Shown here: one piece after another, positions 1 through 7,889 of the stretch
Layout of the letters: every line of letters begins with the position of its first letter
How positions within the stretch are numbered: position 1 is the first letter of the stretch
NCBI RefSeq assembly: GCF_902150045.1
Contig: NZ_CABFVU010000001.1
Location: forward strand, 1,488,001 to 1,552,000
Source: Chitinophaga polysaccharea
GTDB lineage: Bacteria; Bacteroidota; Bacteroidia; Chitinophagales; Chitinophagaceae
Length of the DNA stretch: 64,000 bases
Direction: 5' to 3'
The notes under the pieces: model-generated
What the model was told of the DNA's origin: nothing
What the model saw: the letters and a program-made list of their open reading frames with translations, nothing else
Databases searched by the model: none
Made by a program: the position numbers and the translations under genes

Positions 1-1
1 T

Positions 2-631
2 CGAGATTCATTAACTCATCCATGTCTCATCAATATCCTTGAAAGGATTAGGGGGCTTGGTCAGACTTATACACTTGGGATAATGATTCGAAAAATAGAT
101 GGAAACGCGCCCGGTTGGAACTGGACGATCAAGGAAGGCAAATTGGGAACAGGTCTGAATGCACAGACCCATGTAGAGGGGAGGTCAGTGACAACTGTTC
201 TCAATTATGACGTGTTAAAAAATGCAACTGAATTATCAATAGCAAGAACAATATTCCATGAAGCGGTACATGCTCATATTTCTTTGTATTTTATTAACGA
301 CCCAATAAACGCTAATAAGTCATATCCTGATATCGTAAATGCTTACATAAATTCAAAGAACCCGGATTACAACAAAATTCAGCATGATCAGATGATTAAT
401 TTTTTTGTGGGTGAAATTGCCGAAGCAATGTTTAGATATGGTAATGCGGCTGGTTATACGGAAAAAATAGGTATTTATTCGGATCTCGCGTGGGGAGGAT
501 TGGATTTTTGGAATAATAGTCAAGTTATGACACAACAAGCAAAAGAAAGAATACAGGCACGACTTGAGGCAGAACAAACAGGTGTTGCTAATGAAAATGC
601 TACTCCGATCGGGAAGAGAACTTGTAAATAA
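2..631 (+). CDS. C-terminal part of a protein with a zinc-metallopeptidase-like HExxH motif (5' end outside window)
   Basis: The reading frame is open from the window edge; the first in-frame ATG at 83 is internal, so the true start lies upstream. Seen: an HEAVHAH stretch (HExxH type) about 77 residues after that ATG, then a QHDQM segment, an AWGGL segment and a Cys-containing tail ending GKRTCK. The same order (HExxH, QH-[DE]-x-M, W/A-x-G, short C-terminal Cys) recurs in the fragments at 37733-38158 and 49547-49810, so this is one family with three representatives here. A short exported protein follows 11 bp downstream, as in the other two copies. Such C-terminal peptidase modules often end large secreted or RHS-like proteins, but nothing upstream is visible. 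The protease role is inferred from the motif only. Confidence 0.6.
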   Translation, partial: RDSLTHPCLINILERIRGLGQTYTLGIMIRKIDGNAPGWNWTIKEGKLGTGLNAQTHVEGRSVTTVLNYDVLKNATELSIARTIFHEAVHAHISLYFINDPINANKSYPDIVNAYINSKNPDYNKIQHDQMINFFVGEIAEAMFRYGNAAGYTEKIGIYSDLAWGGLDFWNNSQVMTQQAKERIQARLEAEQTGVANENATPIGKRTCK

Positions 632-642
632 ATTATATATTC

Positions 643-1059
643 ATGAAAGCCACTAGATTAATAACAATTGGAACCGTGATAGTATCATGTTGTGGGATGT
701 TTGTTTTTCATTCTTGTAAACATACTAATAAGATAGTTAATGTTAATTCCAATGATACATCACAGGTGCGTTTGATAATTGAAAAAGCTGACATCCCTAA
801 TTCGGTTATTAAAGGATACATTAAGAGGGATTCATATACAACTCCAATAAACATGGGTGATATATGGATCAAAAAACAACGAATACCTTGCAATGAGGCC
901 GGTTTCTTCAACAAGGAACTAGATCCAGGCACATATAATATACTCGTTAGAGGATTAAACTTTAATAGTATTCAATATAAGATAACGGTAAAAAAAGGTG
1001 AGATATACAACCTGACTTTCAATCTGCAGCCATATATTTTTAAGAATAAAATTCCTTGA
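643..1059 (+). CDS. Small lipoprotein with carboxypeptidase-regulatory-like fold
   Basis: 138 residues. The N-terminus has a basic start, a hydrophobic stretch and a lipobox-like FHSC, so a lipoprotein destined for an outer membrane is likely. The rest contains a GFFNKELDPGTYNILVRG segment that resembles the beta-sandwich of carboxypeptidase-regulatory-like domains common in Bacteroidota. It starts 11 bp after the HExxH protein and is probably cotranscribed. Its position matches that of the exported proteins after the two related peptidase fragments at 38 and 49.8 kb, so a partner or immunity role is possible but unproven. Confidence 0.55.
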   Translation: MKATRLITIGTVIVSCCGMFVFHSCKHTNKIVNVNSNDTSQVRLIIEKADIPNSVIKGYIKRDSYTTPINMGDIWIKKQRIPCNEAGFFNKELDPGTYNILVRGLNFNSIQYKITVKKGEIYNLTFNLQPYIFKNKIP

Positions 1060-1142
1060 TATCCAATTCCAGAACCTGAGTGGCAATGGCACTGGCGCAG
1101 ATTGCCAACACCGGATTCCTTTGAGTACTAAATATATCGGGC

Positions 1143-1713
1143 TCATCCAACAAATAATTCCGCAACTTCTTCTCGTGTCATCAATTTTTCAAGTCGCCTG
1201 TTCCTTAATTTCTCTCCAATGGTAACTGGATTTTCGACATATCCCGCTCCTCGATTATCAAAATCGTTTTTGTCAAACATTGCAAGTTTATCAGTTGAAA
1301 GCGCAATAATTTTTCCTCGAATATTTCTTCCTGGCATTGATTTTCCGCACTCGTAATATTGGATTGTTGATTTCATTTACGCTTAACATTTTAGCTAATG
1401 AAGCTTGAGTGAGCCCGTTCATATAGCGATACATCGTTATTCTTCCACTTAGCTTATCAGTATTTAAGGTAAAGGGGAAGTAGCCTAAAAATTCAATGAC
1501 CTTGGGGTAAAGTTGAATGCCGGGTTGGGATTTATTGTTTTCCCATAAAGTAACACTTGATTCAGAAACGCCCATCAGTTCTGCTAGTTCAATTTGGAGC
1601 ATTCCTTTTTCAATTCGTCGATTTCGCACCTTCTCACCCAGCGTCACGGGATTACTTAAATACTTGCTTCCCAATGGTTTAGGTACTGTCTCGTCAATTT
1701 TGGAAAAAGGCAA
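1143..1713 (-). pseudogene. Tandem-HTH (XRE-type) regulator, frameshifted and truncated
   Basis: Two minus-strand frames together read as one protein of repeated XRE-like helix-turn-helix units. Unit 1 contains TLGEKVRNRRIEKGM and a SESSVTLWE recognition helix. Unit 2 contains LTQASLAKMLSVNE, then jumps frame at about 1371-1375, where one extra base breaks SVNE from STIQYYECGK. Unit 3 restarts with TIGEKLRNRRLEKLM and stops within its second helix. The upstream boundary abuts a ComM fragment on the opposite strand near 1710, and the only available start is a TTG. The gene is therefore a remnant. It could still encode a single-unit DNA-binding peptide, which cannot be excluded. Confidence 0.6.
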
Positions 1714-2207
1714 CGCATCTATGCCCCTGCGGGTATTTCAACCATCCGGATAAGGAATGTTCCTGTGCTCCCGGGCAGGTACAGGAATACCTGAATAAAG
1801 TATCCGGGCCGCTGCTGGATCGTATAGACCTCCACGTGGAAGTAACGCCGGTGAAGTTTGCGGACCTGTCGTCGACCAATGCCGCAGAGAAAAGTACGTA
1901 TATACGTGAACGTGTGATCGCTGCTAGGGCTATCCAGGCCAGCAGGTTTGCCGCTTATGAAGGGATTTACTGCAATGCGCAAATGCATAGCCGCCTGTTG
2001 GCAACGGTGTGCGTGATCAGTGATAAATGCAGGGAACAACTGGGGCTGGCCATGGAGAAACTAAAGCTATCCGCCCGTGCTTACGACCGGATACTGAAGG
2101 TAAGCAGAACAATTGCCGACCTTGAAGGAAGTCATAGTGTAGAACCTGTGCATATGGCCGAAGCCATACAGTTCAGGAGCCTTGACAGGGAAAATTGGGG
2201 GAACTAA
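1710..2207 (+). pseudogene. C-terminal fragment of ComM/YifB-family Mg-chelatase-like ATPase
   Basis: The frame reads CPCGYFNHPDKECSCAP, then a segment around LNKVSGPLLDRIDLHVEV, then the helical C-terminus including SARAYDRILKVSRTIADL. This is the typical end of the YifB/ComM family (AAA+ ATPase involved in DNA uptake and branch migration). The family is normally about 500 residues; here only about 165 remain. The ATP-binding N-terminal part is missing and the frame begins directly at the junction with the HTH remnant on the other strand. The C-terminus itself looks intact. No start codon or Walker A is present, so I call it a truncated pseudogene. Confidence 0.8.
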
Positions 2208-2436
2208 GTCCGAACAGGGTGAAAGGAATAAAGTAAAATTCAAAATTATAACCAACATAATCCTGAGTACCAATCAGCACAGCTGGAAATGTGGCCTATG
2301 GCGGAATTGATGCAAAGCAACAATGTTCCTTTCACTATTCGGCCAACAAAAGTTCGGCAGGAGCAATCTTCCCCGCAACTATCAGGCGATTACATCCAGG
2401 TCTTCTTTCTGAAATGAAATCCGGCGCCTATAGCGG

Positions 2437-4563
2437 TTACACACCCAGATCTTCTTTATAACTTTCACTCAGCTTCCGCTGCATTTCTGCGGGAACGGGC
2501 GCGTATTCAGCGAACCGGGACTTTAGCTTGGCTTTGCCCTGGGTAACATTACGCAGCGCTGCAAACAGCTTGTCTATTTCCGCCTGTGGCGTGCGTGCTT
2601 TGATGACCTGGTAACCATTCAGTGTATCCATTCCCGTTATAATGCTCCGATGCGTTTGCAGTTCGCTCATAATATCGCCCATCATAACATCCGGAGCCAC
2701 CGCCTCCAGGTCGTAAACCGGCTCCAGCAGCTGCGGTGCCGCCTGGTGGAAGGCTTCGCGGAAAGCCATCATACCGGCTATTTTAAAGGAAATATCGTTA
2801 CTGTCCACCGGGTGCATTTTACCATCGTATACGCTCACACGTATATCGCGTACGTACGAGCCGGTAAGTGGCCCTTCCTGCATTTTCTCCATCACCCCTT
2901 TGAGAATGGATGGCAGGAAGCGGCTATCAATAGCGCCCCCTACGATACAGTTGTTGAATACCAGTTTGCCGCCCCAGTTCAGCGCTATCTCTTCAGATTC
3001 GCGCACGGTGTGCTCTTTATAGGGCGGCATACCCTCATACCAGGGCTCTATTTTCATAAATACCTCTCCGAACTGGCCCGCACCACCGGATTGCTTTTTG
3101 TGGCGATAGGAAGCCTGGGCGGGCTTCTGAATGGTTTCACGGTAGGGTATTTTTGCCGCATGGAATGCCACCTGCATTTTATAAATATTTTCGAGCCGCC
3201 ATTTGGTAACGAGTAAATGCAGTTCTCCCTGTCCGTGGAGGATCACCTGTTTCAGTTCCCGGTTAAACTCCACAATCAGCGTAGGGTCTTCCATGTGAAT
3301 TTCCGCCAGTACCTCGCTGAGCTTTTCATCATCGGCCTTGTTCTTCGCTTCAATGGCTACACGCACTTTAGGGGCTGGAAAATCGATAGGAGTAATTTGC
3401 CCGGGGAAATTTTTCTCTGCCAGTGTCTGATTGGTGACTGTGTTTTTCATTTTCAGTGTGCAACCTATGTCCCCCGCCCGGAGGCGTTCTATATTATTGC
3501 GATTTTTCCCGTCTGCAATAAACAGCTGGCTGATACGCTCGGTAGTATTGCCTGCTTCGTTGACCAGCTCCATACCGCCTTTTACTTCTCCCGACATTAC
3601 TTTAAAATAGGTAAGTCTCCCGATATGTGGCTCCTGTAAAGTTTTAAAAACAAATAATCCCGCCGGACCGGCAGGATCACAGGGAACAGATTTGCCTCCG
3701 GTAGTGGTTTCCGCAGGCATTTCCACTGCACCGGGGGCTACATTATCGATAAATCCCATCAGGCGGCCGCTGCCCATATTATTTTTAGCGGATAAGCAGA
3801 ACAGGGGAAACACGTGATGATTGAGCATACCTATCTTGATACCCTGGCGAAGCTCATCTTCATCAAGACTACCTTTTTCAAAATACAGTTCCATCAGGGT
3901 GTCATCATTTTCAGCGGCTTTCTCCACCAGCTCGTTGTGTAGCTTATCAGCCCTTTCCTTTTCGCTATCGGGGATGGGGAGTTTTTCGGGTTTACCACCA
4001 CCTTCCGGGAAGCGGTACATGGTCATTTTCAGGAGATCGATGATGGCATTGAACCCGGGACCGGTGTTAACGGGATACTGCATAATGGTAACAGGGCTGC
4101 CGAGCACCCGGACGGCATCTTCCACTGTTTTATTAAAGTTGGCGAGTTCCCCATCCAGCTGGTTAACGGCCAGTATGGTGGGTTTCCGGTACTTATCCAC
4201 ATAATCCCATACCAGCTCCGTTCCCACTTCTACCCCGTATTGGGCATTAAGCAGGAGAACAGCCGTATCAGATACGCGGATGGCTGCAATTACCTCCCCT
4301 ATGAAATCTTCCAGTCCGGGGGTGTCTATAATATTGATCTTATAATCTTTCCATTCAGTGTGCATCAGGGTAGCATATACGGAGTTTCCCCGTTCATGCT
4401 CAATATCGTGGTAGTCAGACACGGTATTTTTCTCTTCAATTGAGCCTCGTTTACTGATGATGCCGGCTTCAAATAACATGGTTTCAGAGAGGGTAGTTTT
4501 GCCGCTTTTGGGTGCACCTAACAGTACGATGTTTTTGATATGTTTTTCATCATACGTTTTCAT
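2437..4563 (-). CDS. Elongation factor G-like GTPase (paralogue)
   Basis: 708 residues, the full length expected for EF-G. The G domain has the P-loop GAPKSGKT (16-23), DTPG (80-83) and a G4 motif NQLD (134-137) in place of the usual NKxD. The switch I region reads HERGNSVYATLM rather than the canonical RGITI. Domains II-V follow, including an EF-G domain IV-type region with GGAGQFGEV. Such divergent second copies are common in Bacteroidota; they are translation-factor-like, but their role in elongation or ribosome recycling is not settled. Transcribed divergently from the ABC exporter with about 150 bp between. Not the main fusA, judged by motif divergence and absence of str-operon neighbours. 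Confidence 0.9.
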   Translation of the reverse strand: MKTYDEKHIKNIVLLGAPKSGKTTLSETMLFEAGIISKRGSIEEKNTVSDYHDIEHERGNSVYATLMHTEWKDYKINIIDTPGLEDFIGEVIAAIRVSDTAVLLLNAQYGVEVGTELVWDYVDKYRKPTILAVNQLDGELANFNKTVEDAVRVLGSPVTIMQYPVNTGPGFNAIIDLLKMTMYRFPEGGGKPEKLPIPDSEKERADKLHNELVEKAAENDDTLMELYFEKGSLDEDELRQGIKIGMLNHHVFPLFCLSAKNNMGSGRLMGFIDNVAPGAVEMPAETTTGGKSVPCDPAGPAGLFVFKTLQEPHIGRLTYFKVMSGEVKGGMELVNEAGNTTERISQLFIADGKNRNNIERLRAGDIGCTLKMKNTVTNQTLAEKNFPGQITPIDFPAPKVRVAIEAKNKADDEKLSEVLAEIHMEDPTLIVEFNRELKQVILHGQGELHLLVTKWRLENIYKMQVAFHAAKIPYRETIQKPAQASYRHKKQSGGAGQFGEVFMKIEPWYEGMPPYKEHTVRESEEIALNWGGKLVFNNCIVGGAIDSRFLPSILKGVMEKMQEGPLTGSYVRDIRVSVYDGKMHPVDSNDISFKIAGMMAFREAFHQAAPQLLEPVYDLEAVAPDVMMGDIMSELQTHRSIITGMDTLNGYQVIKARTPQAEIDKLFAALRNVTQGKAKLKSRFAEYAPVPAEMQRKLSESYKEDLGV

Positions 4564-4686
4564 ATGTGGAGATTTATTTAGATAATAGATATCTCACCTG
4601 TGTCTTTACAAAGAACTTACTATTAAGTTAACGTTTTTTGACTAAAATAGCCAGTACTTTTCCCCGGAATATGTTGCAACATACAG

Positions 4687-4694
4687 TAACTTTG
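4687..4694 (+). promoter_or_regulatory. Possible -7 box (TAnnTTTG type)
   Basis: TAACTTTG lies 20 bp upstream of the ABC exporter start and matches the Bacteroidota -7 consensus TAnnTTTG. A clear TTTG -33 box at the usual spacing is not evident. Confidence 0.4.
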
Positions 4695-4714
4695 CACCTC
4701 AGGAAAACGGACAT

Positions 4715-6487
4715 ATGAAACTATTACTGCATTATTTGAAGAGATATAAATGGTTGGTCGTATTAGCAATGGCTCTGGCCAGTATTAACCAGCTTTTCTC
4801 ACTGATGGACCCTATGATCTTCGGATGGATCATTGACAGGTTCGCTTCTCATCCAAAAACTTTTAAAGACGGGCTATTCCGGCCGGAGAACGAGTACCTT
4901 ACAGGGGTACTGTTACTGGTGGCCGCAGCCATAGGTGTGGCAATGGTGTCCAGGATAGCCAAGGCTTTCCAGGATTACTTTGTGAATGTTATTGTGCAGA
5001 AATTCGGCGCCCAGGTATATACCGATGGGCTGAAACACTCACTCCGCCTGCCTTACCAGCAGTTCGAAGACCAGCGCAGTGGTGAAACGCTGGCTATCCT
5101 CCAGAAGGTACGGGTTGACTGTGAAAAATTCATAACCGCCTTTGTAAACGTGCTTTTTGTATCGCTGATAGGTGTGGTATTTGTAATGGTATACGCCATC
5201 ACGGTGCACTGGAGCCTGCCTTTTGTGTACCTCACCGGCTGTATCCTGTTAACCATCCTGATGAGTGTACTGAGCAGGAAAATCAAGGTGATACAGAAAA
5301 CAATTGTAAAGGAAACCACCGCACTGGCAGGATCTACCACAGAATCACTCCGGAACATCGAGCTGGTAAAGAGTCTGGGCCTCTCCAACCAGGAGATCGG
5401 GCGCTTAAACTCCACTACCATGAAGATCCTGTTACTGGAACTGAAAAAAGTGCGGAGCATCCGCAGTATCAGTTTTGTACAGGGCACTTTTGTGAACCTG
5501 ATGCGCTCAGCCATCCTGTTCCTGCTCCTGTTTTACATTTACCGTGATGTAGTGAGCATAGGACAGCTGATGACACTACAGCTGTATTCCTTTTTCATTT
5601 TCGGGCCGCTACAGGAACTTGGCAATATTATCCTGAATTACCGCGAGGCACAGGTGTCGCTGCTGAATTTCCAGAGCATCCTGAACACGCCGGTAGAGGA
5701 AATGCCCGCCAACCCTGTAAAGGTGACGCATATTGATGAGCTGCTGTTCAAACAGGTAGGGTTTAAACACCTCACCGCGGCCACCAAAGCCCTGGATAAG
5801 GTGAACTTTTCCGTAAATGTAGGGGAAACCATTGCTTTCGTAGGACCCTCAGGATCTGGTAAAACCACGCTGGTAAAGCTGTTGGTTGGATTGTACAAAC
5901 CCAATGAAGGGCATATTTACTACAACGGGGTAGATGCCAACGACGTAGACATGGAAGACCTGCGCCACCAGGTAGGTTTCGTTACGCAGGATACCCAGCT
6001 TTTTGCAGGCACCATCCGTGAAAACCTGTTATTTGTAAACCCTGGCGCCAGCGATGCAGACATCATGGAAGCCCTGGACAAAGCCTCCTGCTATTCCTTA
6101 CTGGCCAGGGCCGACAAAGGACTTGAAACAGTAATTGGTGAAGGCGGTATTAAAATTTCCGGGGGTGAAAAACAACGTTTATCCATTGCCAGGGCCCTGC
6201 TGCGTAAACCGCGCCTGCTGGTATTTGATGAAGCTACATCAGCGCTGGATTCCATTACAGAGGAAGAAATTACCAAAACGGTACGTGAAGTAACGGCCAC
6301 CAAGCAACATATTACCGTGATGATTGCACACCGCCTCAGCACTATTATGCATGCCGACCGTATTTATGTACTGGAAAAAGGACATATCGTGGAAGTGGGC
6401 AAGCATGCAGACCTGGTGGCTGAAAAAGGCCTGTATTATGCCATGTGGAGACAACAGATCGGTGAGCGCAAAACAGAAGCGGTATAG
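4715..6487 (+). CDS. ABC exporter, fused permease and ATP-binding protein (MsbA/MdlB type)
   Basis: 590 residues with an N-terminal six-helix transmembrane domain (about 1-310) and a C-terminal nucleotide-binding domain. Seen in the NBD: Walker A GPSGSGKTT, signature ISGGEKQRLS, Walker B LLVFDEATSALD and H-loop IAHRLST. This is a half-transporter that would act as a homodimer or heterodimer exporting lipids, peptides or drugs across the inner membrane; the substrate cannot be told. The ATG is preceded by AGGAAAAC, a modest ribosome-binding site. It is followed after 42 bp by the DUF983 gene on the same strand, probably cotranscribed. Confidence 0.92.
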   Translation: MKLLLHYLKRYKWLVVLAMALASINQLFSLMDPMIFGWIIDRFASHPKTFKDGLFRPENEYLTGVLLLVAAAIGVAMVSRIAKAFQDYFVNVIVQKFGAQVYTDGLKHSLRLPYQQFEDQRSGETLAILQKVRVDCEKFITAFVNVLFVSLIGVVFVMVYAITVHWSLPFVYLTGCILLTILMSVLSRKIKVIQKTIVKETTALAGSTTESLRNIELVKSLGLSNQEIGRLNSTTMKILLLELKKVRSIRSISFVQGTFVNLMRSAILFLLLFYIYRDVVSIGQLMTLQLYSFFIFGPLQELGNIILNYREAQVSLLNFQSILNTPVEEMPANPVKVTHIDELLFKQVGFKHLTAATKALDKVNFSVNVGETIAFVGPSGSGKTTLVKLLVGLYKPNEGHIYYNGVDANDVDMEDLRHQVGFVTQDTQLFAGTIRENLLFVNPGASDADIMEALDKASCYSLLARADKGLETVIGEGGIKISGGEKQRLSIARALLRKPRLLVFDEATSALDSITEEEITKTVREVTATKQHITVMIAHRLSTIMHADRIYVLEKGHIVEVGKHADLVAEKGLYYAMWRQQIGERKTEAV

Positions 6488-6529
6488 TGCGCTTTGGGTG
6501 GCTAAGAAGTAATTGATTAATTTTGTAAG

Positions 6530-6967
6530 ATGAGTACACAACAGCCCAGGCGCCCTAATTATTTTGTTAGCATGCTGACTATGAAATGCCCCAGATGCAG
6601 GAAAGGAGATATGTTCAGGGATCAGAACCCGTTTCACCTCAGGTTTTCGAAGATCTTCAACATGTACGATAACTGCCCTGTATGCGGACAGAAATATGAG
6701 CTGGAAACGGGCTTCTGGTTTGGAACAGGCTATGTTAGTTATGCTTTATCAGTGGCGTTCAGTGTATTTAACCTGATCTGGTTCTGGTTGTTTTTTGGAT
6801 TAACCTGGAGAGATAACAGCATCTTTATATGGCTTGGCGTGAACGGGGTGCTGCTGGTGCTTATACAACCATGGCTGATGCGGTTGTCGAGAGCTATTTA
6901 TCTGTATTTCTTTGTATACTATGATGAGGAAACGGCAAAGCTGAATAAGCCCACACATCAACATTAA
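6530..6967 (+). CDS. DUF983 family membrane protein
   Basis: 145 residues. The N-terminus carries two CxxC pairs, CPRCRKGDMF and CPVCGQKYE, forming a likely zinc ribbon. Two hydrophobic segments follow: one starting near YVSYALSVAFSV and one starting near IFIWLGVNGVLLV. This is the layout of the DUF983 family. The function is unknown. It follows the ABC exporter in the same orientation and ends just before a strong terminator hairpin, so it is probably the last gene of that transcript. Confidence 0.88.
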   Translation: MSTQQPRRPNYFVSMLTMKCPRCRKGDMFRDQNPFHLRFSKIFNMYDNCPVCGQKYELETGFWFGTGYVSYALSVAFSVFNLIWFWLFFGLTWRDNSIFIWLGVNGVLLVLIQPWLMRLSRAIYLYFFVYYDEETAKLNKPTHQH

Positions 6968-6990
6968 AATAAGATAACCGAAAAAAATAT

Positions 6991-7015
6991 GGGGCTGTGA
7001 AAACAGCCCCTTTCT
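6991..7015 (+). terminator. Rho-independent terminator
   Basis: GGGGCTGT/ACAGCCCC 8-bp perfect stem with a GAAA tetraloop, followed by a T-rich tract; closes the ABC exporter-DUF983 transcript. Confidence 0.85.
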
Positions 7016-7020
7016 TTTTC

Positions 7021-7350
7021 AACCAAAATCTGAACCAATGGTGGTCAGAAAAATCTTAATACAAAAACCAATTTTTGAAAACTGAGGGAACTGTTCCTCC
7101 TGGCAGGACATTCAATCTGACACTTACTTAAGTAATGATCCTCTAAACTACAAAATCTATCAATATTTCAACTAAATTTTTACATCAATGGTAAAACAAG
7201 CCGGTATTTGTACCGGAAAAACGATTTTACTTATCAAGCCCGCCTGCAGGGAGTTTACCTCGGCCCTGTAAAATTATACAAATCATTAAATATTATAATG
7301 TTATTGCTATAATTAATACATAAGTAACCTTTATATATAGTCAGTGGACA
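7021..7350. other. Intergenic region without a gene
   Basis: About 330 AT-rich bases. A short CCGGTA/TACCGG inverted repeat sits near 7201-7217. No convincing reading frame is visible; the region probably holds the promoter of the lipoprotein gene that follows. Confidence 0.5.
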
Positions 7351-7875
7351 ATGACCGGTTCCATAAAATTTAATAGCTTTATCTTTTCAAACAAGTTATT
7401 CATCGTGCAAAGAACCTTATTACTGCTCCCTGTGTTAATACTGAGCTGCAAGCAGCCGGCCACCAAAACCTCTTCCGGAGCTGCTGTTATATCGGATATA
7501 CAGGCTGAGCCAGTGCCCTTTACCCTTACCAGTGGAAATATTAACAGCGATAGCGCCATATTTGAGGCGGCGGGCATTACTGCATCTATTGCTAATTCCG
7601 GAACAGGTATGCAAACCATTCATATTACCAGGGAAGGCAGGCGGCTGATCAATTATATGCGGGCTATAGATACCAGCGATACCGTTATCCCCGTCCCCCA
7701 ACTGATAATAACGGGAACGGATACTGCAGTAGGAATCAATACAACACCTGCAACATCCCGGAAGATCTTCTTTAAAATAAAAAATAACAAGGCTACCTAT
7801 ACCAGGATAGCAGATTCCGTAAAAGAAACAGCAACCGGCATAAAAAAAGCCCCTGCGGATGCAGGAGCCTTTTAA
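7351..7875 (+). CDS. Lipoprotein of unknown function
   Basis: 174 residues from ATG 7351; a GTG at 7405 would give a more typical lipoprotein signal, with a hydrophobic run LLLLPVLILSC ending in a lipobox Cys. The mature part is Thr/Ala/Ile-rich with no motif I recognise. It converges on the TonB receptor gene, with a shared hairpin at the stop codon. The start is uncertain, and I cannot assign a function. Confidence 0.6.
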   Translation: MTGSIKFNSFIFSNKLFIVQRTLLLLPVLILSCKQPATKTSSGAAVISDIQAEPVPFTLTSGNINSDSAIFEAAGITASIANSGTGMQTIHITREGRRLINYMRAIDTSDTVIPVPQLIITGTDTAVGINTTPATSRKIFFKIKNNKATYTRIADSVKETATGIKKAPADAGAF

Positions 7876-7877
7876 AA
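7843..7877. terminator. Bidirectional terminator between convergent genes
   Basis: AAAGCCCCTGC pairs imperfectly with GCAGGAGCCTTT; A-tract on one side and T-tract on the other, placed between the lipoprotein stop and the stop of the TonB receptor. Confidence 0.6.
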
Positions 7878-7889
7878 GAAACATTAACA

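Noticed and set aside
1040..1163. Minus-strand frame reading NYLLDEPDIFSTQRN and following residues
   Set aside because: Looks protein-like but has no start, overlaps the 3' end of the lipoprotein gene, and matches no family I know; too short to annotate.
2650..3639. Two plus-strand frames opposite the EF-G paralogue
   Set aside because: Antisense to a well-supported gene; no domain signatures.
6493..6525. Promoter-like TTTG and TAATTTTG pair before the DUF983 gene
   Set aside because: Transcription would begin at or after the start codon; more likely chance in AT-rich sequence.
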